Shown: piece after piece, positions 17,727-28,744 of the stretch | How positions within the stretch are numbered: position 1 is the stretch's first letter | Layout: each line of letters opens with the position of its first letter | Origin: Rhodobacteraceae bacterium XHP0102 | GTDB taxonomy: Bacteria; Pseudomonadota; Alphaproteobacteria; Rhodobacterales; Rhodobacteraceae | Assembly (NCBI GenBank): GCA_025751475.1 | Contig: JAOWLD010000001.1 | Span: forward strand, 310,001-374,000 | Length of the DNA stretch: 64,000 bases | Direction: 5' to 3' | Notes under the pieces: generated by a model | Seen by the model: only the letters and a program-made list of their open reading frames with translations | What the model was told of the DNA's origin: nothing | Databases searched by the model: none | Program-made: the position numbers and the translations under genes

Positions 17727-18401
17727 TCAATTCGTATCTTTCAAAATGGCGCGTGCGTGTGAAAGACTGGGCGATTTTCCCTCAGAAAGGGCTGATTTGT
17801 CCAATGCAATCACAAATGCCATCACCGCTTTGAAACTGCGCTCCATGCGCGGCAGGGCGTAATGCAGGACTGATGCGGGCAAGCTGATCCCGCGATCTTG
17901 TGCCAGTTTCATCGTCACGGCCATAAGGGCCGCATCATCGGGGGCCTCAAGGCGCAGCAAGTCGCTTTGGCGCAAACGACTGTCAAGATCGGGCAGGGAT
18001 ATCCCCCATGTTTCGGGCTTGTCGCGCGCGGTCAGCAGCAGCGGCGCATGGCGCGCAGCGGCGCTGTTGTGCAGATGAAAAAGCAATTCCTCGCGGTGTC
18101 GTTCGCCTGCAATTCGGTGGCAATCCTCAATCGCTAAGGCGGGCGCCTCCATCAAGCTGGGCAGATGTGCTTCGTTTAAATCACTTGCGGCGCAGATTGT
18201 GGCCTGTGCCTGCGCGCAAAACACATGGGCAAGATGGGTTTTGCCTGCGCCCTCTGGCCCAATCAAGATCATTTTGGCCATGGGCCAATGCTGCCACGCG
18301 TCTATGCCCGCGACCGCCACAGCGTTGCAGGGAGACAGAAAGAAATCCTGCCGCCCCATGGCCGCGCGATAGGGCAGGTCAAATTGCATCTGCTCGGCCA
18401 T
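17727..18401 (-). CDS. hdaA: DnaA regulatory inactivator-like AAA+ protein HdaA
   Basis: A 224-residue protein with the AAA+ part of DnaA but no DNA-binding domain IV, the hallmark of Hda/HdaA. Hda proteins act with the sliding clamp to stimulate ATP hydrolysis by DnaA and prevent re-initiation. The N-terminal [10 protein letters not shown] contains a clamp-binding-type QFDLP motif, and the Walker A is [12 protein letters not shown] (~residues 47-58). The ATG at 18401 puts the clamp motif at the N-terminus as expected. One base separates it from the upstream permease gene, and ppk follows. Confidence 0.9.
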   Translation of the reverse strand: MAEQMQFDLPYRAAMGRQDFFLSPCNAVAVAGIDAWQHWPMAKMILIGPEGAGKTHLAHVFCAQAQATICAASDLNEAHLPSLMEAPALAIEDCHRIAGERHREELLFHLHNSAAARHAPLLLTARDKPETWGISLPDLDSRLRQSDLLRLEAPDDAALMAVTMKLAQDRGISLPASVLHYALPRMERSFKAVMAFVIALDKSALSEGKSPSLSHARAILKDTN

Positions 18402-18402
18402 G

Positions 18403-19470
18403 TTACTCGTCCTGCGGCGGTTCAAGCCCACGATAAAGCAGGCTTGCCTGATAGCGGGTCAGTGCAAAGCGCACCAAAACCCCGATCATTGCAGCAACGG
18501 GCACGGCCACCAACAGACCGACAAAGCCAAACACCGCCCCAAAGGCAGAGAGCGCAAAGATCAGCCAAACGGGATGGAGCCCAACCGAGGAGCCAACCAG
18601 TTTTGGGGTCAATACATTGCCCTCCAACATTTGACCGACTTGGAAGATGACCGCGATGGCGATGATGCTCCACCAGTCACCCCAAAACTGAAACAAGGCA
18701 AGGCCCACCGAGAGAAGCCCGCCAACCAGCGCGCCGACATAAGGGATAAATGTCAAAAGCCCTGCAATCAGACCCACGACCAGACCAAATTGCAGCCCCA
18801 CCACCATCAATGCGATGGCGTAAAACGTGCCCAAGATCAGGCACACCGTGCCTTGTCCGCGCACGAACCCCGCCAAAGTGCGATCCACATCGCGCGCGAT
18901 TTGGCGGATTACGGGGCGGTGGTCGCGGGGCAGCAATTCATCAATGCGCGCCACCATCCGATCCCAATCAAGCAGCATATAAAACGCCACAACTGGCACA
19001 ACCACCATGAACACAATCGCATTGACCACGTTCATCGCGGAACTCAGTGCGGTGTTCAAAAACTCGCCGCCGCGCGCTTGGATGGTTTCACCCACCGAGA
19101 CCAAGGATTGCCGCAACGGTGAGCCGTCCTCCATCAGGGAAGGGAATTTATCGGTCAAAAACGTTTGTAAATCGCGGAAGATTTGTGGCGCAGCTTGGAT
19201 CAATGCGGTCGTCTGTGCCACGATCAAGGGCACGATCACAAAAATCGCAGCCACCACCACCAAAAGGGCAATGAGCGAGATCACAGTGGTCGCTGCCGCG
19301 CGGCTAAGGCCCCATTTCTCCAAGCGATCCGCCACGGGATCAAGGAAATAGGCAATTGCCCCGCCCACCACAAAGGGCAGGATCACATCGCCCAAGAACC
19401 ACAGCAACCCGAGAAAGGCCGCCGAGATGCCACCCCAAATTGCCACTTGCTGTTTGATCGGCAATGCCAT
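18403..19470 (-). CDS. AI-2E family transporter (PerM/TqsA-type permease)
   Basis: A 355-residue polytopic inner-membrane protein with about eight hydrophobic segments. The N-terminal pair is around LLWFLGDVILPFVVGGAIAY. The C-terminal group includes the family signature FIPYVGALVGGLLSV and the late PVWLIFALSAFGAVFGFVGLL. Members export autoinducer-2 or other small ions, and the substrate here is unknown. The ATG at 19470 (MALPIKQQ) is used, since the upstream frame is not membrane-protein-like. It heads the hdaA-ppk-ppx-Nudix unit. Confidence 0.88.
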   Translation of the reverse strand: MALPIKQQVAIWGGISAAFLGLLWFLGDVILPFVVGGAIAYFLDPVADRLEKWGLSRAAATTVISLIALLVVVAAIFVIVPLIVAQTTALIQAAPQIFRDLQTFLTDKFPSLMEDGSPLRQSLVSVGETIQARGGEFLNTALSSAMNVVNAIVFMVVVPVVAFYMLLDWDRMVARIDELLPRDHRPVIRQIARDVDRTLAGFVRGQGTVCLILGTFYAIALMVVGLQFGLVVGLIAGLLTFIPYVGALVGGLLSVGLALFQFWGDWWSIIAIAVIFQVGQMLEGNVLTPKLVGSSVGLHPVWLIFALSAFGAVFGFVGLLVAVPVAAMIGVLVRFALTRYQASLLYRGLEPPQDE

Positions 19471-19562
19471 GCGCGCGCGCCCTTGAACCCGTTTCCCGTA
19501 TAGCACATCTGCGGCATTGCCGCCTGTGGTTCAAGGGGTTTCGCTAAAAGCGCGCCGTAAAA

Positions 19563-21692
19563 CTAGCCCCGTGCTGCGCGGATCAAGCGCAGAATATCTG
19601 CCGCCGCTGCGGGGATATTCGTGCCAGGCCCGAAGATGGCCTTCACCCCTGCGGCCTTGAGGAAGTCGTAATCTTGCTGCGGGATCACGCCGCCGCAAAT
19701 GACGATGATTTCCTCGGCACCTTGCGCCTTGAGCGCAGCGATCAGTTTGGGTGCAAGGGTCTTGTGGCCCGCTGCCTGACTGGAGATGCCCACAACATGA
19801 ACATCGTTGTCGATGGCATCTTGGGCCGCCTCATCGGGCGTCTGAAACAAGGGACCGACATCCACGTCAAAGCCGATATCGGCAAAGGCGGTGGCAATGA
19901 CCTTTGCCCCGCGATCGTGGCCGTCTTGGCCCATTTTGACCACGAGCATTCGTGGACGGCGGCCCTCCTCTTCGGCGAAGGCTTCTACGTCTTTTTGGAT
20001 TTGGGCAAAGCCCGCATCGCCTTCATAGGCCGCGCCATAGACGCCCGCGAGAGTTTTGACCTCGGCGCGGTGGCGCCCGAATGTTTTCTCCATCGCCATG
20101 CTGATCTCTCCTACGCTGGCCCGTGCGCGTGCCGCGTCAACGGCCGCTTCCAGAAGGTTGCCGCCCTCTGCCGCGCGGCGGGTCAATTCGGCCAAGGCCG
20201 CCTCGACCGCCGCCCCGTCTCGGGTGGCGCGGATATGGTCAAGCCGCGCGATCTGTGACGCGCGCACCTTGTCATTGTCGACCTCAAGAATGTCGATTTG
20301 GTCTTCTTTTTCCTTGCGGTATTTGTTGACGCCCACGATCACCTCTTGGCCGCGATCAATCATAGCTTGGCGTTTGGCGGCGGATTCCTCGATGCGCAGC
20401 TTGGGCAGGCCAGAGGCGACCGCCTTCGTCATGCCGCCCATTTCTTCGACTTCTTCAATCAGCTTCCATGCGGCTTCGGCCAGATCATGGGTGAGTTTTT
20501 CCACATAGTAGGACCCTGCCAAAGGATCGACCACATCGGTCACACGGGTTTCCTCTTGCAGCACCAGCTGCGTGTTGCGCGCGATGCGCGCCGAGAATTC
20601 GGTGGGCAGGGCGATGGCCTCATCGAGCGCGTTGGTGTGCAAGCTTTGCGTGCCGCCCAGCACCGCTGACATGGCCTCATAGGCCGTGCGGATCACGTTG
20701 TTGTAGGGGTCTTGCTCCTGCAGGCTGACGCCCGAAGTCTGGCAATGGGTGCGCAGCATTTTCGAACGGGGATCCTTGGGGGCAAACTCATCCATGATCC
20801 GCGACCACAACAGGCGCGCGGCGCGCAGCTTGGCGATTTCCATGAAGAAATCCATGCCAATGGCAAAGAAGAAGCTGAGGCGGCCTGCGAATTTATCCAC
20901 ATTCATGCCGCGTGCAATCGCGGCGCGCACATATTCGCGGCCATCGGCCAAAGTATAGGCCAACTCTTGCACCAAATTCGCGCCCGCCTCTTGCATATGA
21001 TAGCCAGAGATCGAGATCGAATTGAATTTTGGCATCTCGTTTGACGTGTATTCGATGATGTCGGCGACAATCCGCATCGAAGGCTCAGGCGGATAGATAT
21101 AGGTGTTGCGCACCATGAATTCCTTGAGGATGTCATTCTGGATCGTGCCTGACAGAGCCGCGCGCGACACACCTTGTTCCTCACCCGCCACGATGAAATT
21201 CGCCAAGATCGGGATGACCGCGCCGTTCATGGTCATAGACACCGAGACCTGATCGAGGGGGATGCCATCGAACAGGATTTTCATATCCTCAACGCTGTCG
21301 ATGGCCACGCCTGCCTTGCCCACATCTCCCTCGACACGGGGGTGGTCGCTGTCATAGCCGCGATGGGTGGCCAGATCGAAGGCGACCGAGACACCCTGCT
21401 GACCTGCGGCGAGGTTCTTGCGATAGAAGGCGTTTGACTCCTCCGCGGTGGAGAAGCCTGCGTATTGGCGAATTGTCCAAGGGCGGCCTGCATACATTGT
21501 GGCCTTCACCCCACGGGTGAAAGGCGCAAATCCAGGCAGGTTGCCCATATGGGGCAGGCCTTGCAGGTCTTCTTCGGTGTAAAGGGGTTTGACCGTAATG
21601 CCCTCAAGCGTTTCCTTGTTCAAACCTTCAAGCGGTTTGTCGCGCAATTCCTTGGCAGCGAGGTCTTGCCAGTCTTTTTTGCTTACAGTCAT
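19563..21692 (-). CDS. Methylmalonyl-CoA mutase
   Basis: A 709-residue adenosylcobalamin enzyme converting (R)-methylmalonyl-CoA to succinyl-CoA, the last step of propionyl-CoA assimilation. The catalytic TIM barrel has [17 protein letters not shown] and [16 protein letters not shown]. The C-terminal B12-binding domain carries the base-off DGHDRG motif (~residue 600) and [12 protein letters not shown]. The ATG at 21692 follows AAGGAAG. The single-chain length matches the alpha-subunit (homodimeric) type. It lies in the same cluster as pccA and pccB, and cobalamin genes cobS/cobT lie elsewhere in the window. Confidence 0.96.
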   Translation of the reverse strand: MTVSKKDWQDLAAKELRDKPLEGLNKETLEGITVKPLYTEEDLQGLPHMGNLPGFAPFTRGVKATMYAGRPWTIRQYAGFSTAEESNAFYRKNLAAGQQGVSVAFDLATHRGYDSDHPRVEGDVGKAGVAIDSVEDMKILFDGIPLDQVSVSMTMNGAVIPILANFIVAGEEQGVSRAALSGTIQNDILKEFMVRNTYIYPPEPSMRIVADIIEYTSNEMPKFNSISISGYHMQEAGANLVQELAYTLADGREYVRAAIARGMNVDKFAGRLSFFFAIGMDFFMEIAKLRAARLLWSRIMDEFAPKDPRSKMLRTHCQTSGVSLQEQDPYNNVIRTAYEAMSAVLGGTQSLHTNALDEAIALPTEFSARIARNTQLVLQEETRVTDVVDPLAGSYYVEKLTHDLAEAAWKLIEEVEEMGGMTKAVASGLPKLRIEESAAKRQAMIDRGQEVIVGVNKYRKEKEDQIDILEVDNDKVRASQIARLDHIRATRDGAAVEAALAELTRRAAEGGNLLEAAVDAARARASVGEISMAMEKTFGRHRAEVKTLAGVYGAAYEGDAGFAQIQKDVEAFAEEEGRRPRMLVVKMGQDGHDRGAKVIATAFADIGFDVDVGPLFQTPDEAAQDAIDNDVHVVGISSQAAGHKTLAPKLIAALKAQGAEEIIVICGGVIPQQDYDFLKAAGVKAIFGPGTNIPAAAADILRLIRAARG

Positions 21693-21825
21693 ATCGGTCT
21701 TCCTTTGTCTCACATCCGCAGCGCAAATCATTGTGACGTAAATGCAATTTGGCGCAGTTTATCGCAACTTAGGCCTTTGGTTTCGGTATATCGGCCCTAT
21801 ATGTCAGTCATCAGCAGGAGGCGTG

Positions 21826-22257
21826 ATGAAACGGCTTATTTCCATTGTGTTCACTGTTTTTTTTGGGCTTTGGCCTGTTTCGGCCAATGCCGAAGATATG
21901 CGGGATCTGACGATCTTGCGCGCCCAAGACGTGGTCTTGGAGGATTACCTCTGGATCTCGCGCCCGCTGATCGTCTTTGCTGAGACCGAGGCGGATCCCC
22001 GCTTTGTTGAACAGATGGCGCGGCTTGCCGCGCGTCCTGAGCCTTTGCTTGAGCGCGATGTCGTGGTGATTATCGACACTGAGCCCGACACCCCATCGGA
22101 CATTCGCACCACTTTGCGGCCGCGCGGGTTCGCGGTTGTCATCTTGCAAAAGGATGGCCGTGTCGGCCTGCGCCGCCCCAGCCCGCGCGATGTGCGCGAG
22201 CTGACCCGCGCGATTGACAATTTCTCCCTGCGACAGGACGAATTGCGCAACCGCTGA
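21826..22257 (+). CDS. Periplasmic DUF4174 protein
   Basis: A 143-residue protein with a clear signal peptide (MKRLISIVFTVFFGLWPVSANA). The remainder matches the DUF4174 pattern: thioredoxin-like beta-alpha order, with RPLIVFAETEADPRFVEQM, DVVVIIDTEP, and GFAVVILQKDGRVGLRRPSP near the end. No CxxC is seen, so it is not an evident redox enzyme. The start at 21826 has AGGAG five bases upstream. It lies on the opposite strand between the mutase gene and pccA, and its role is unknown. Confidence 0.7.
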   Translation: MKRLISIVFTVFFGLWPVSANAEDMRDLTILRAQDVVLEDYLWISRPLIVFAETEADPRFVEQMARLAARPEPLLERDVVVIIDTEPDTPSDIRTTLRPRGFAVVILQKDGRVGLRRPSPRDVRELTRAIDNFSLRQDELRNR

Positions 22258-22279
22258 GGGGAGGGCGGGCAGGGTCATC

Positions 22280-24325
22280 TTACTCGAACTCCATGATGAC
22301 ATCGTCCACGGCAAGGCTATCGCCCGCAGCGGCATTGATCTTGGCTACGATGCCTTTGCGCTCGGCACGCAGAATGTTTTCCATTTTCATGGCCTCAACC
22401 GTGCAAAGGGCCTGACCTTCTTGCACCTCTTGGCCCTCTTCCACGCTCAATTTCACCATCAAGCCAGGCATCGGGCAAAGCAGAAGGCGCGAGGTGTCAG
22501 GCGGCAGCTTTTCGGGCATCAGGCGGGCCAATTCTGCCTGACGTGGGCTGCGGATGAACAATTTAAAATCGGCACCACGCGTGCGGACACGGAACCCTTG
22601 CGGTATTTTTGCCACTTTGAGGGTCAATGGGCTGCCATCTACCATGAGTTTTGCAAGCATTGTTCCAGGGCGCCAATCGGAGGTCACGCGCATATCTTGC
22701 CCGTCTGCAAAGCGGATTGTGGCCCCGTCATGGTCGGCGGTGATGGTCACGGGCCATTCTGTCTCGCCCATACGGGCCACCCAGTGATTGCCCACCACGC
22801 GCTCGTGGTTGTCCATCCGACCTGAGACGCGCGTGCGGCGGATTTCACTGACGCGATACATGGCAGTCGCGGCGGCCACCACACGGCGCATCTGGTCTTC
22901 GGGCAGGGTGACCCCTTCAAAACCTTCGGGATATTCTTCGGCGATAAAGGCCGTGGTCATGTCGCCTGAGACGAATTTGGGGTGATCCATCACCGCCGAT
23001 AGGAAGGGCAGATTATGCCCAATTCCTTCCAGCTCGAACCCATCCAACGCGTGGCGCATGGCCTCGATCGAGTCAGGACGCGTGGGGGCCCATGTGCAGA
23101 GCTTGGCGATCATCGGGTCATAATACATACTAATTTCGCCGCCCTCATAAACACCCGTGTCGTTGCGGGTGGCGGTCTCGCCCGTGGCGGCGTCCCCATG
23201 CCATTTGCCGTTTTTAACCAGCGGACCTGCGGCCACCTCGGCGGGTGGGCGGTATCGGGTCAGACGACCAATTGAGGGCAAGAAATTGCGATAAGGGTCT
23301 TCGGCGTAAAGGCGGCTTTCCATCGCCCAGCCTGTCAAAGTGACATCTTTTTGCGTCAGCGGCAGTTTTTTGCCCGCGGCCACGCGGATCATCTGCTCGA
23401 CCAAGTCAACGCCCGTGATCAATTCGGTCACGGGATGCTCCACCTGCAGACGGGTGTTCATCTCAAGGAAATAGAAATTGCGATTGCCATCGACAATAAA
23501 TTCCACCGTGCCTGCGCTGGTGTAGTTCACCGCTTGCGCCAAGGCTACGGCCTGTTCGCCCATGGATTTACGGGTGGCTTCATCCAAGAAGGGCGAGGGG
23601 GCCTCTTCGATGACCTTTTGATTGCGGCGTTGGATCGAACATTCACGCTCGCCGAGGTAAATGCAATTTCCATGACCATCGGCCAAAACCTGAATTTCGA
23701 TGTGGCGCGGTTGGGTTACGAATTTCTCGATAAAGATACGATCATCGCCAAAGGAGTTCGCTGCCTCATTTTTGGATGATTGAAACCCTTCGCGGGCCTC
23801 GTCATCATTCCATGCAATGCGCATCCCCTTGCCGCCGCCGCCCGCGGAGGCTTTGATCATCACGGGATAGCCAATCTCATTGCTGATTTTTACGGCTTCT
23901 TCGGCATCTTCGATCAGACCCATATAGCCAGGAACGGTAGAAACGCCTGCCTCTTGGGCGAGTTTCTTTGAGGTGATTTTATCCCCCATCGCCTCAATCG
24001 CGCCTGCAGGTGGCCCGATAAAGGCCACGCCTGCCGCCTCTAGGGCTTGAGCAAATTTTTTGTTTTCGGACAGGAACCCATAGCCCGGATGCACCGCTTC
24101 TGCGCCTGTTTGCTTGATTGCGGCCATCACCTTGTCGATGACGATATAGCTTTCATTGGCGGGGGCGGGGCCGATATGCACGGCTTCATCCGCCATCTGG
24201 ACGTGAAGCGCATTACGATCTGCATCCGAGTAAATCGCGACAGTGGCGATCCCCATCTTGCGCGCCGTTTTGATCACGCGACAGGCAATTTCACCACGGT
24301 TGGCGATTAGAATTTTCTTGAACAT
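22280..24325 (-). CDS. pccA: Propionyl-CoA carboxylase, biotin-containing alpha subunit
   Basis: A 681-residue acyl-CoA carboxylase alpha chain that carboxylates biotin with bicarbonate and ATP. Domains in order are: biotin carboxylase N-domain (KILIANRGEIACRVIKTAR), the ATP-grasp with KASAGGGGKGMR, biotin carboxylase C-domain, the BT linker, and a C-terminal biotinyl domain with VEAMKMEN. The start at 24325 is the family N-terminus. It works with PccB (25670-27202) to make (S)-methylmalonyl-CoA. A terminator lies directly upstream, so it must have its own promoter or depend on readthrough. Confidence 0.95.
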   Translation of the reverse strand: MFKKILIANRGEIACRVIKTARKMGIATVAIYSDADRNALHVQMADEAVHIGPAPANESYIVIDKVMAAIKQTGAEAVHPGYGFLSENKKFAQALEAAGVAFIGPPAGAIEAMGDKITSKKLAQEAGVSTVPGYMGLIEDAEEAVKISNEIGYPVMIKASAGGGGKGMRIAWNDDEAREGFQSSKNEAANSFGDDRIFIEKFVTQPRHIEIQVLADGHGNCIYLGERECSIQRRNQKVIEEAPSPFLDEATRKSMGEQAVALAQAVNYTSAGTVEFIVDGNRNFYFLEMNTRLQVEHPVTELITGVDLVEQMIRVAAGKKLPLTQKDVTLTGWAMESRLYAEDPYRNFLPSIGRLTRYRPPAEVAAGPLVKNGKWHGDAATGETATRNDTGVYEGGEISMYYDPMIAKLCTWAPTRPDSIEAMRHALDGFELEGIGHNLPFLSAVMDHPKFVSGDMTTAFIAEEYPEGFEGVTLPEDQMRRVVAAATAMYRVSEIRRTRVSGRMDNHERVVGNHWVARMGETEWPVTITADHDGATIRFADGQDMRVTSDWRPGTMLAKLMVDGSPLTLKVAKIPQGFRVRTRGADFKLFIRSPRQAELARLMPEKLPPDTSRLLLCPMPGLMVKLSVEEGQEVQEGQALCTVEAMKMENILRAERKGIVAKINAAAGDSLAVDDVIMEFE

Positions 24326-24376
24326 GGGTTCACGTCCCTTCCTCTTGGGCCTCACTCAGGCCGTCTGTCTCACAAG

Positions 24377-24417
24377 AAAAAACCGCGCACGGGGATGATC
24401 CCCGCACGCGGTTTTTT
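24377..24417 (-). terminator. Strong terminator downstream of the small lipoprotein gene
   Basis: Arms 24377-24395 and 24399-24417 are complementary over 19 bases except for a central two-base mismatch, ending in a six-T run on either strand. It lies 24 bases past the lipoprotein stop and 52 bases before the pccA start. Confidence 0.85.
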
Positions 24418-24440
24418 GAAATTTCAAATTCTGTGCGGCG

Positions 24441-24647
24441 TTAGCGGCGGCAGATGCCCACATCGTCACAAAGCGCGCCGCCCGCAGCACCGACAACCGC
24501 GCCTGTGGCAATATTTCCATCGAGGACGATGGCCGTAGCCGCGCCTGCGGCAGCACCCACGCCTGCGCGCTCAATGTCTGAAGAAACGCAAGCCGAGAGT
24601 GCCGCGCCGATCGCGACCAAGCCGACAAGCTGGAACAATTTTTGCAT
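24441..24647 (-). CDS. Small glycine-zipper lipoprotein
   Basis: A 68-residue prolipoprotein. The signal peptide ends in the lipobox LSAC (Cys at ~residue 20), and the mature part is an alanine/glycine-rich segment (AGVGAAAGAATAIVLDG, then ATGAVVGAAGGAL) resembling a glycine zipper, ending in two cysteines (CDDVGIC). The start has AGGAG seven bases upstream. It should be acylated by Lgt and may be sorted by Lol proteins. The function of such mini-lipoproteins is unknown. Confidence 0.75.
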   Translation of the reverse strand: MQKLFQLVGLVAIGAALSACVSSDIERAGVGAAAGAATAIVLDGNIATGAVVGAAGGALCDDVGICRR

Positions 24648-24927
24648 TTTGGATCTCCTGTCCGATTTCTGCCTCTATAGCCCAAATATACATGGATTTT
24701 AGCGGCAAGCCTAGAGGGTCGATGCGCAGGGCGCACCGACCGTATCGAAGGGGAAACTAGGAAACATGGGGAAGGCCGAAGGGCCTCCGCGCAGCGCAAA
24801 TGATAGGAGGTATTTTTCGCTGCACAACCAAAGATATGGGTCGCTTTGGAGCGCATATCAAGCGATGGATGTGACGCATTATGGCCATCGGCGGCTCTTT
24901 GCTCAGGGGGGTATGATGTGGGCAGAT

Positions 24928-25302
24928 TCATGCCGATTGCCCTTCCCATATGCCCGATCCGTCAAAAGCTTCGGGGAAGGCCGCTTGGGCACGTTGCACG
25001 TCAATTTGCAACAATGCCTCGTAGCTTTCGGGATCAAACGGGTCTTCCGCCGCAATCACTTCACGCCCAAACAACCACGAAAGGCGACCCGCATCCAAAT
25101 TGCCGCGCTCAAATGGGGCGTCCCCAAAATAGAGCCACAGCGCCTCCATGAAGGCCGCATCTGCACGCCTGTCTGCGGCCTTGCGGTCGGCAAAGCGTTC
25201 GCGGCGCTTGAGCGGGGTGGCCCCTTCGCGGCTTTCTCGGCGAATTGTGAAATGATAATCGGTTCCTGGCAGGCGCGATGGGAAGCCGCGATGTTTGATC
25301 AT
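24928..25302 (-). CDS. Conserved-type hypothetical protein in the propionyl-CoA cluster
   Basis: A 124-residue cytosolic protein, acidic with many Arg/Ala, no signal peptide, no membrane segment and no motif I recognise. The ATG at 25302 (MIKHRGFPSRLPG) follows GGAGG with a seven-base spacing. Genes of unknown function sit between pccB and pccA in related bacteria, so position suggests a link to propionyl-CoA metabolism, but nothing in the sequence shows what it does. About 280 bases without a gene separate it from the lipoprotein gene downstream. Confidence 0.65.
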   Translation of the reverse strand: MIKHRGFPSRLPGTDYHFTIRRESREGATPLKRRERFADRKAADRRADAAFMEALWLYFGDAPFERGNLDAGRLSWLFGREVIAAEDPFDPESYEALLQIDVQRAQAAFPEAFDGSGIWEGQSA

Positions 25303-25356
25303 GGCTGCACCTCCAACGGCGCAGCCATGGCAAGCCATTGACCAGATTTGCGCGGC

Positions 25357-25503
25357 TTATCTGTATTTGTTGAATACAGGCTCTGGCAGGATTGGGGCAG
25401 GCTCAACGAAGATAACTTCGTCTTGAACGGGTGCTTGGCGGGCGCAGCCCGCAAGACTTGCAAACCCGACTGCAACCAGAATGATTTTGATGCTCGCTGA
25501 CAT
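25357..25503 (-). CDS. Tiny lipoprotein, 48 aa
   Basis: A 48-residue prolipoprotein: a signal peptide MSASIKIILVAVGFASLAGC ending in a lipobox (LAGC), then about 29 mature residues rich in proline and acids (EVIFVEPAPILPEPVFNKYR). GAGGAG lies six bases before the ATG at 25503. Mature lipoproteins this short are typical of entericidin-like or accessory envelope peptides. No specific role can be assigned. It lies between pccB and the 124-aa gene. Confidence 0.65.
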   Translation of the reverse strand: MSASIKIILVAVGFASLAGCARQAPVQDEVIFVEPAPILPEPVFNKYR

Positions 25504-25669
25504 CTTGCTCTCCTCAACTTTGTTATAAGCGCCCCTCCGCGAAAGGATGAGCGCAGCACTTTGGCCGCGACACCGCAGCTTGTGCGCATCATATACGCAG
25601 CGCGAGGAAATTCCCAATATAAATTAAACATGATTTTCATGTCCGCGTTGGGCGGCGTGCGGGTCGAGG

Positions 25670-27202
<1,533 letters not shown>

Positions 27203-27322
27203 CGGGGCGATCCTCCTCCTGCCGTTTGGATTGTCGCGCGGGGCGCGGACATTTTTGGACGGCGTCATAATTTCGTGACAGTTTATGGAAGGTCGCAGCG
27301 TCTTGCGAGTCCAATCTGGTAA

Positions 27323-27371
27323 ATTTGCAAATTACTTCGCTTTGCTGCTACCATTTTTGCAAACTAGCAAA
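27323..27371. promoter_or_regulatory. TTTGCAAA-type operator cluster upstream of pccB
   Basis: TTTGCAAA occurs at 27324-27331 (within ATTTGCAAAT) and at 27356-27363, immediately followed by a degenerate copy CTAGCAAA (27364-27371). I recall from the literature that PccR, a short-chain fatty-acyl-CoA regulator of Rhodobacter sphaeroides, binds TTTGCAAA pairs at pccB. The match is to the half-site, not the exact published spacing. The sites lie 120-170 bases upstream of the pccB start and 70-120 upstream of the divergent MFS gene, so either could be controlled. No pccR gene is visible in the window. Confidence 0.6.
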
Positions 27372-27441
27372 TTTCGGAGCCCTGCAATAGGGTTCTAATT
27401 ACGAACTAGACAGTTCAGTCAAACAGGCATAGCCATAAGTC

Positions 27442-28659
27442 ATGCAGGACGTTTCTTCGCAGCGGTTTCTGGATCGCCGCACAGCCCCATCCATTTTCAC
27501 CTTGATCGTGCTTACAGGCTTAGGCGCGCTGTCGATGAATATCTTTCTGCCCTCTTTGCCGCAGATGGCAGAGTATTTCGAGGCAGAATATGCCGTGGTG
27601 CAGCTTTCAGTGGCGCTTTATCTGGGCGTGAACGCGGCGCTTCAATTGTTGGTCGGCCCGCTATCAGATCGATATGGGCGCAGGCCCGTGATGCTGGCAG
27701 GCTTGGCCATCTACGGTGTTGCGACCTTGGGATGCCTTTGGGCACCTGATGTTGTCACCTTCCTGATCTTTCGCATGATCCAAGCAAGTGTTGTGGTCGG
27801 CCTGGTTTTGGGGCGTGCGGTGGTGCGTGATTTATATCCGCGGGATCAGGCAGCTTCGATGATCGGCTATGTGACTATGGGCATGGCGATTGTGCCTATG
27901 GTTGGCCCAGTTATTGGCGGTGCCTTGGGTCAGGCCTTTGGGTGGAAGGCGAATTTCTGGCTGCTCTTTGCGGCGGGGATTGTGATTTTTGCGCTGGCCT
28001 GGGCGGACCAAGGCGAGACCGCGCGCAAAGGGCAGGGGCGGTTGCGGGATCAATTTGCACAATATCCAGTCCTGCTGCGGTCGCGCCGTTTTTGGGGCTA
28101 TGGCCTGTCGAGCACTTTTGCCTCAGGCGCATTTTTTGCCTATCTGGGCGGCGCACCTCTGGTGGGCGCACGCGTCTTTGGTTTGGAGCCTGCGCTGTTG
28201 GGTTTGTTTTTTGGCGCGCCCGCTTTGGGGTATTTTTTCGGGAATTTCATCTCGGGACGCTATTCGGTGCGGATCGGGATTGATCGGATGATCCTCTGGG
28301 GGTCTTTCATCACCTTTGCGGGCCTGTGCTTCGGATTGGGTCTGTTCATTTTAGGCTTCAAAACCGCAGCAGTGTTTTTCGGCTCAATGACCTTTGTGGG
28401 TCTGGGCAATGGCATGGTCCTTCCCAATGCGACCTCGGGCATGATGTCGATCCGCCCGGATTTGGCGGGAACAGCATCGGGGCTTGGCGGGTCGATCATG
28501 CTGGCGGGTGGGGCCAGTTTATCCGCGCTTTCAGGCGTGCTGTTGTCCCAAGCGGATCAGGCCTATCCGCTGATTTATCTCATGATCCTTTGCGCGGCAG
28601 CGGCATGGATCGCAGCCTTCTACACGGCACGGCGCAACGATGCCTTGCAGATGCGATAG
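27442..28659 (+). CDS. Bcr/CflA-type multidrug efflux MFS transporter
   Basis: A 405-residue major facilitator protein with twelve hydrophobic segments. The DHA1 features are the loop 2-3 motif GPLSDRYGRRPVMLAG, the PSLPQMAEYF segment in the first periplasmic part, and the motif C-like GMAIVPMVGPVIGGALG. It should export drugs or related small molecules by proton antiport. Substrate unknown. The start at 27442 (MQDVSSQRF) has no strong ribosome-binding site. It is divergent from pccB and shares its 239-bp control region. Confidence 0.88.
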   Translation: MQDVSSQRFLDRRTAPSIFTLIVLTGLGALSMNIFLPSLPQMAEYFEAEYAVVQLSVALYLGVNAALQLLVGPLSDRYGRRPVMLAGLAIYGVATLGCLWAPDVVTFLIFRMIQASVVVGLVLGRAVVRDLYPRDQAASMIGYVTMGMAIVPMVGPVIGGALGQAFGWKANFWLLFAAGIVIFALAWADQGETARKGQGRLRDQFAQYPVLLRSRRFWGYGLSSTFASGAFFAYLGGAPLVGARVFGLEPALLGLFFGAPALGYFFGNFISGRYSVRIGIDRMILWGSFITFAGLCFGLGLFILGFKTAAVFFGSMTFVGLGNGMVLPNATSGMMSIRPDLAGTASGLGGSIMLAGGASLSALSGVLLSQADQAYPLIYLMILCAAAAWIAAFYTARRNDALQMR

Positions 28660-28744
28660 ATGCGCCCCCTCAGGGCTTGTGGCGCGCGGCCCCCTTCGCT
28701 AACAACGGCCCTATAAACGGGCAAAGGGTGAAGGAGAGGGTTTG

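Noticed and set aside
24766-25341. 191-codon plus-strand frame near pccA
   Set aside because: Mostly antisense to the 124-aa hypothetical gene, which has a strong ribosome-binding site and better codon use. No ribosome-binding site or motif supports the plus-strand frame.
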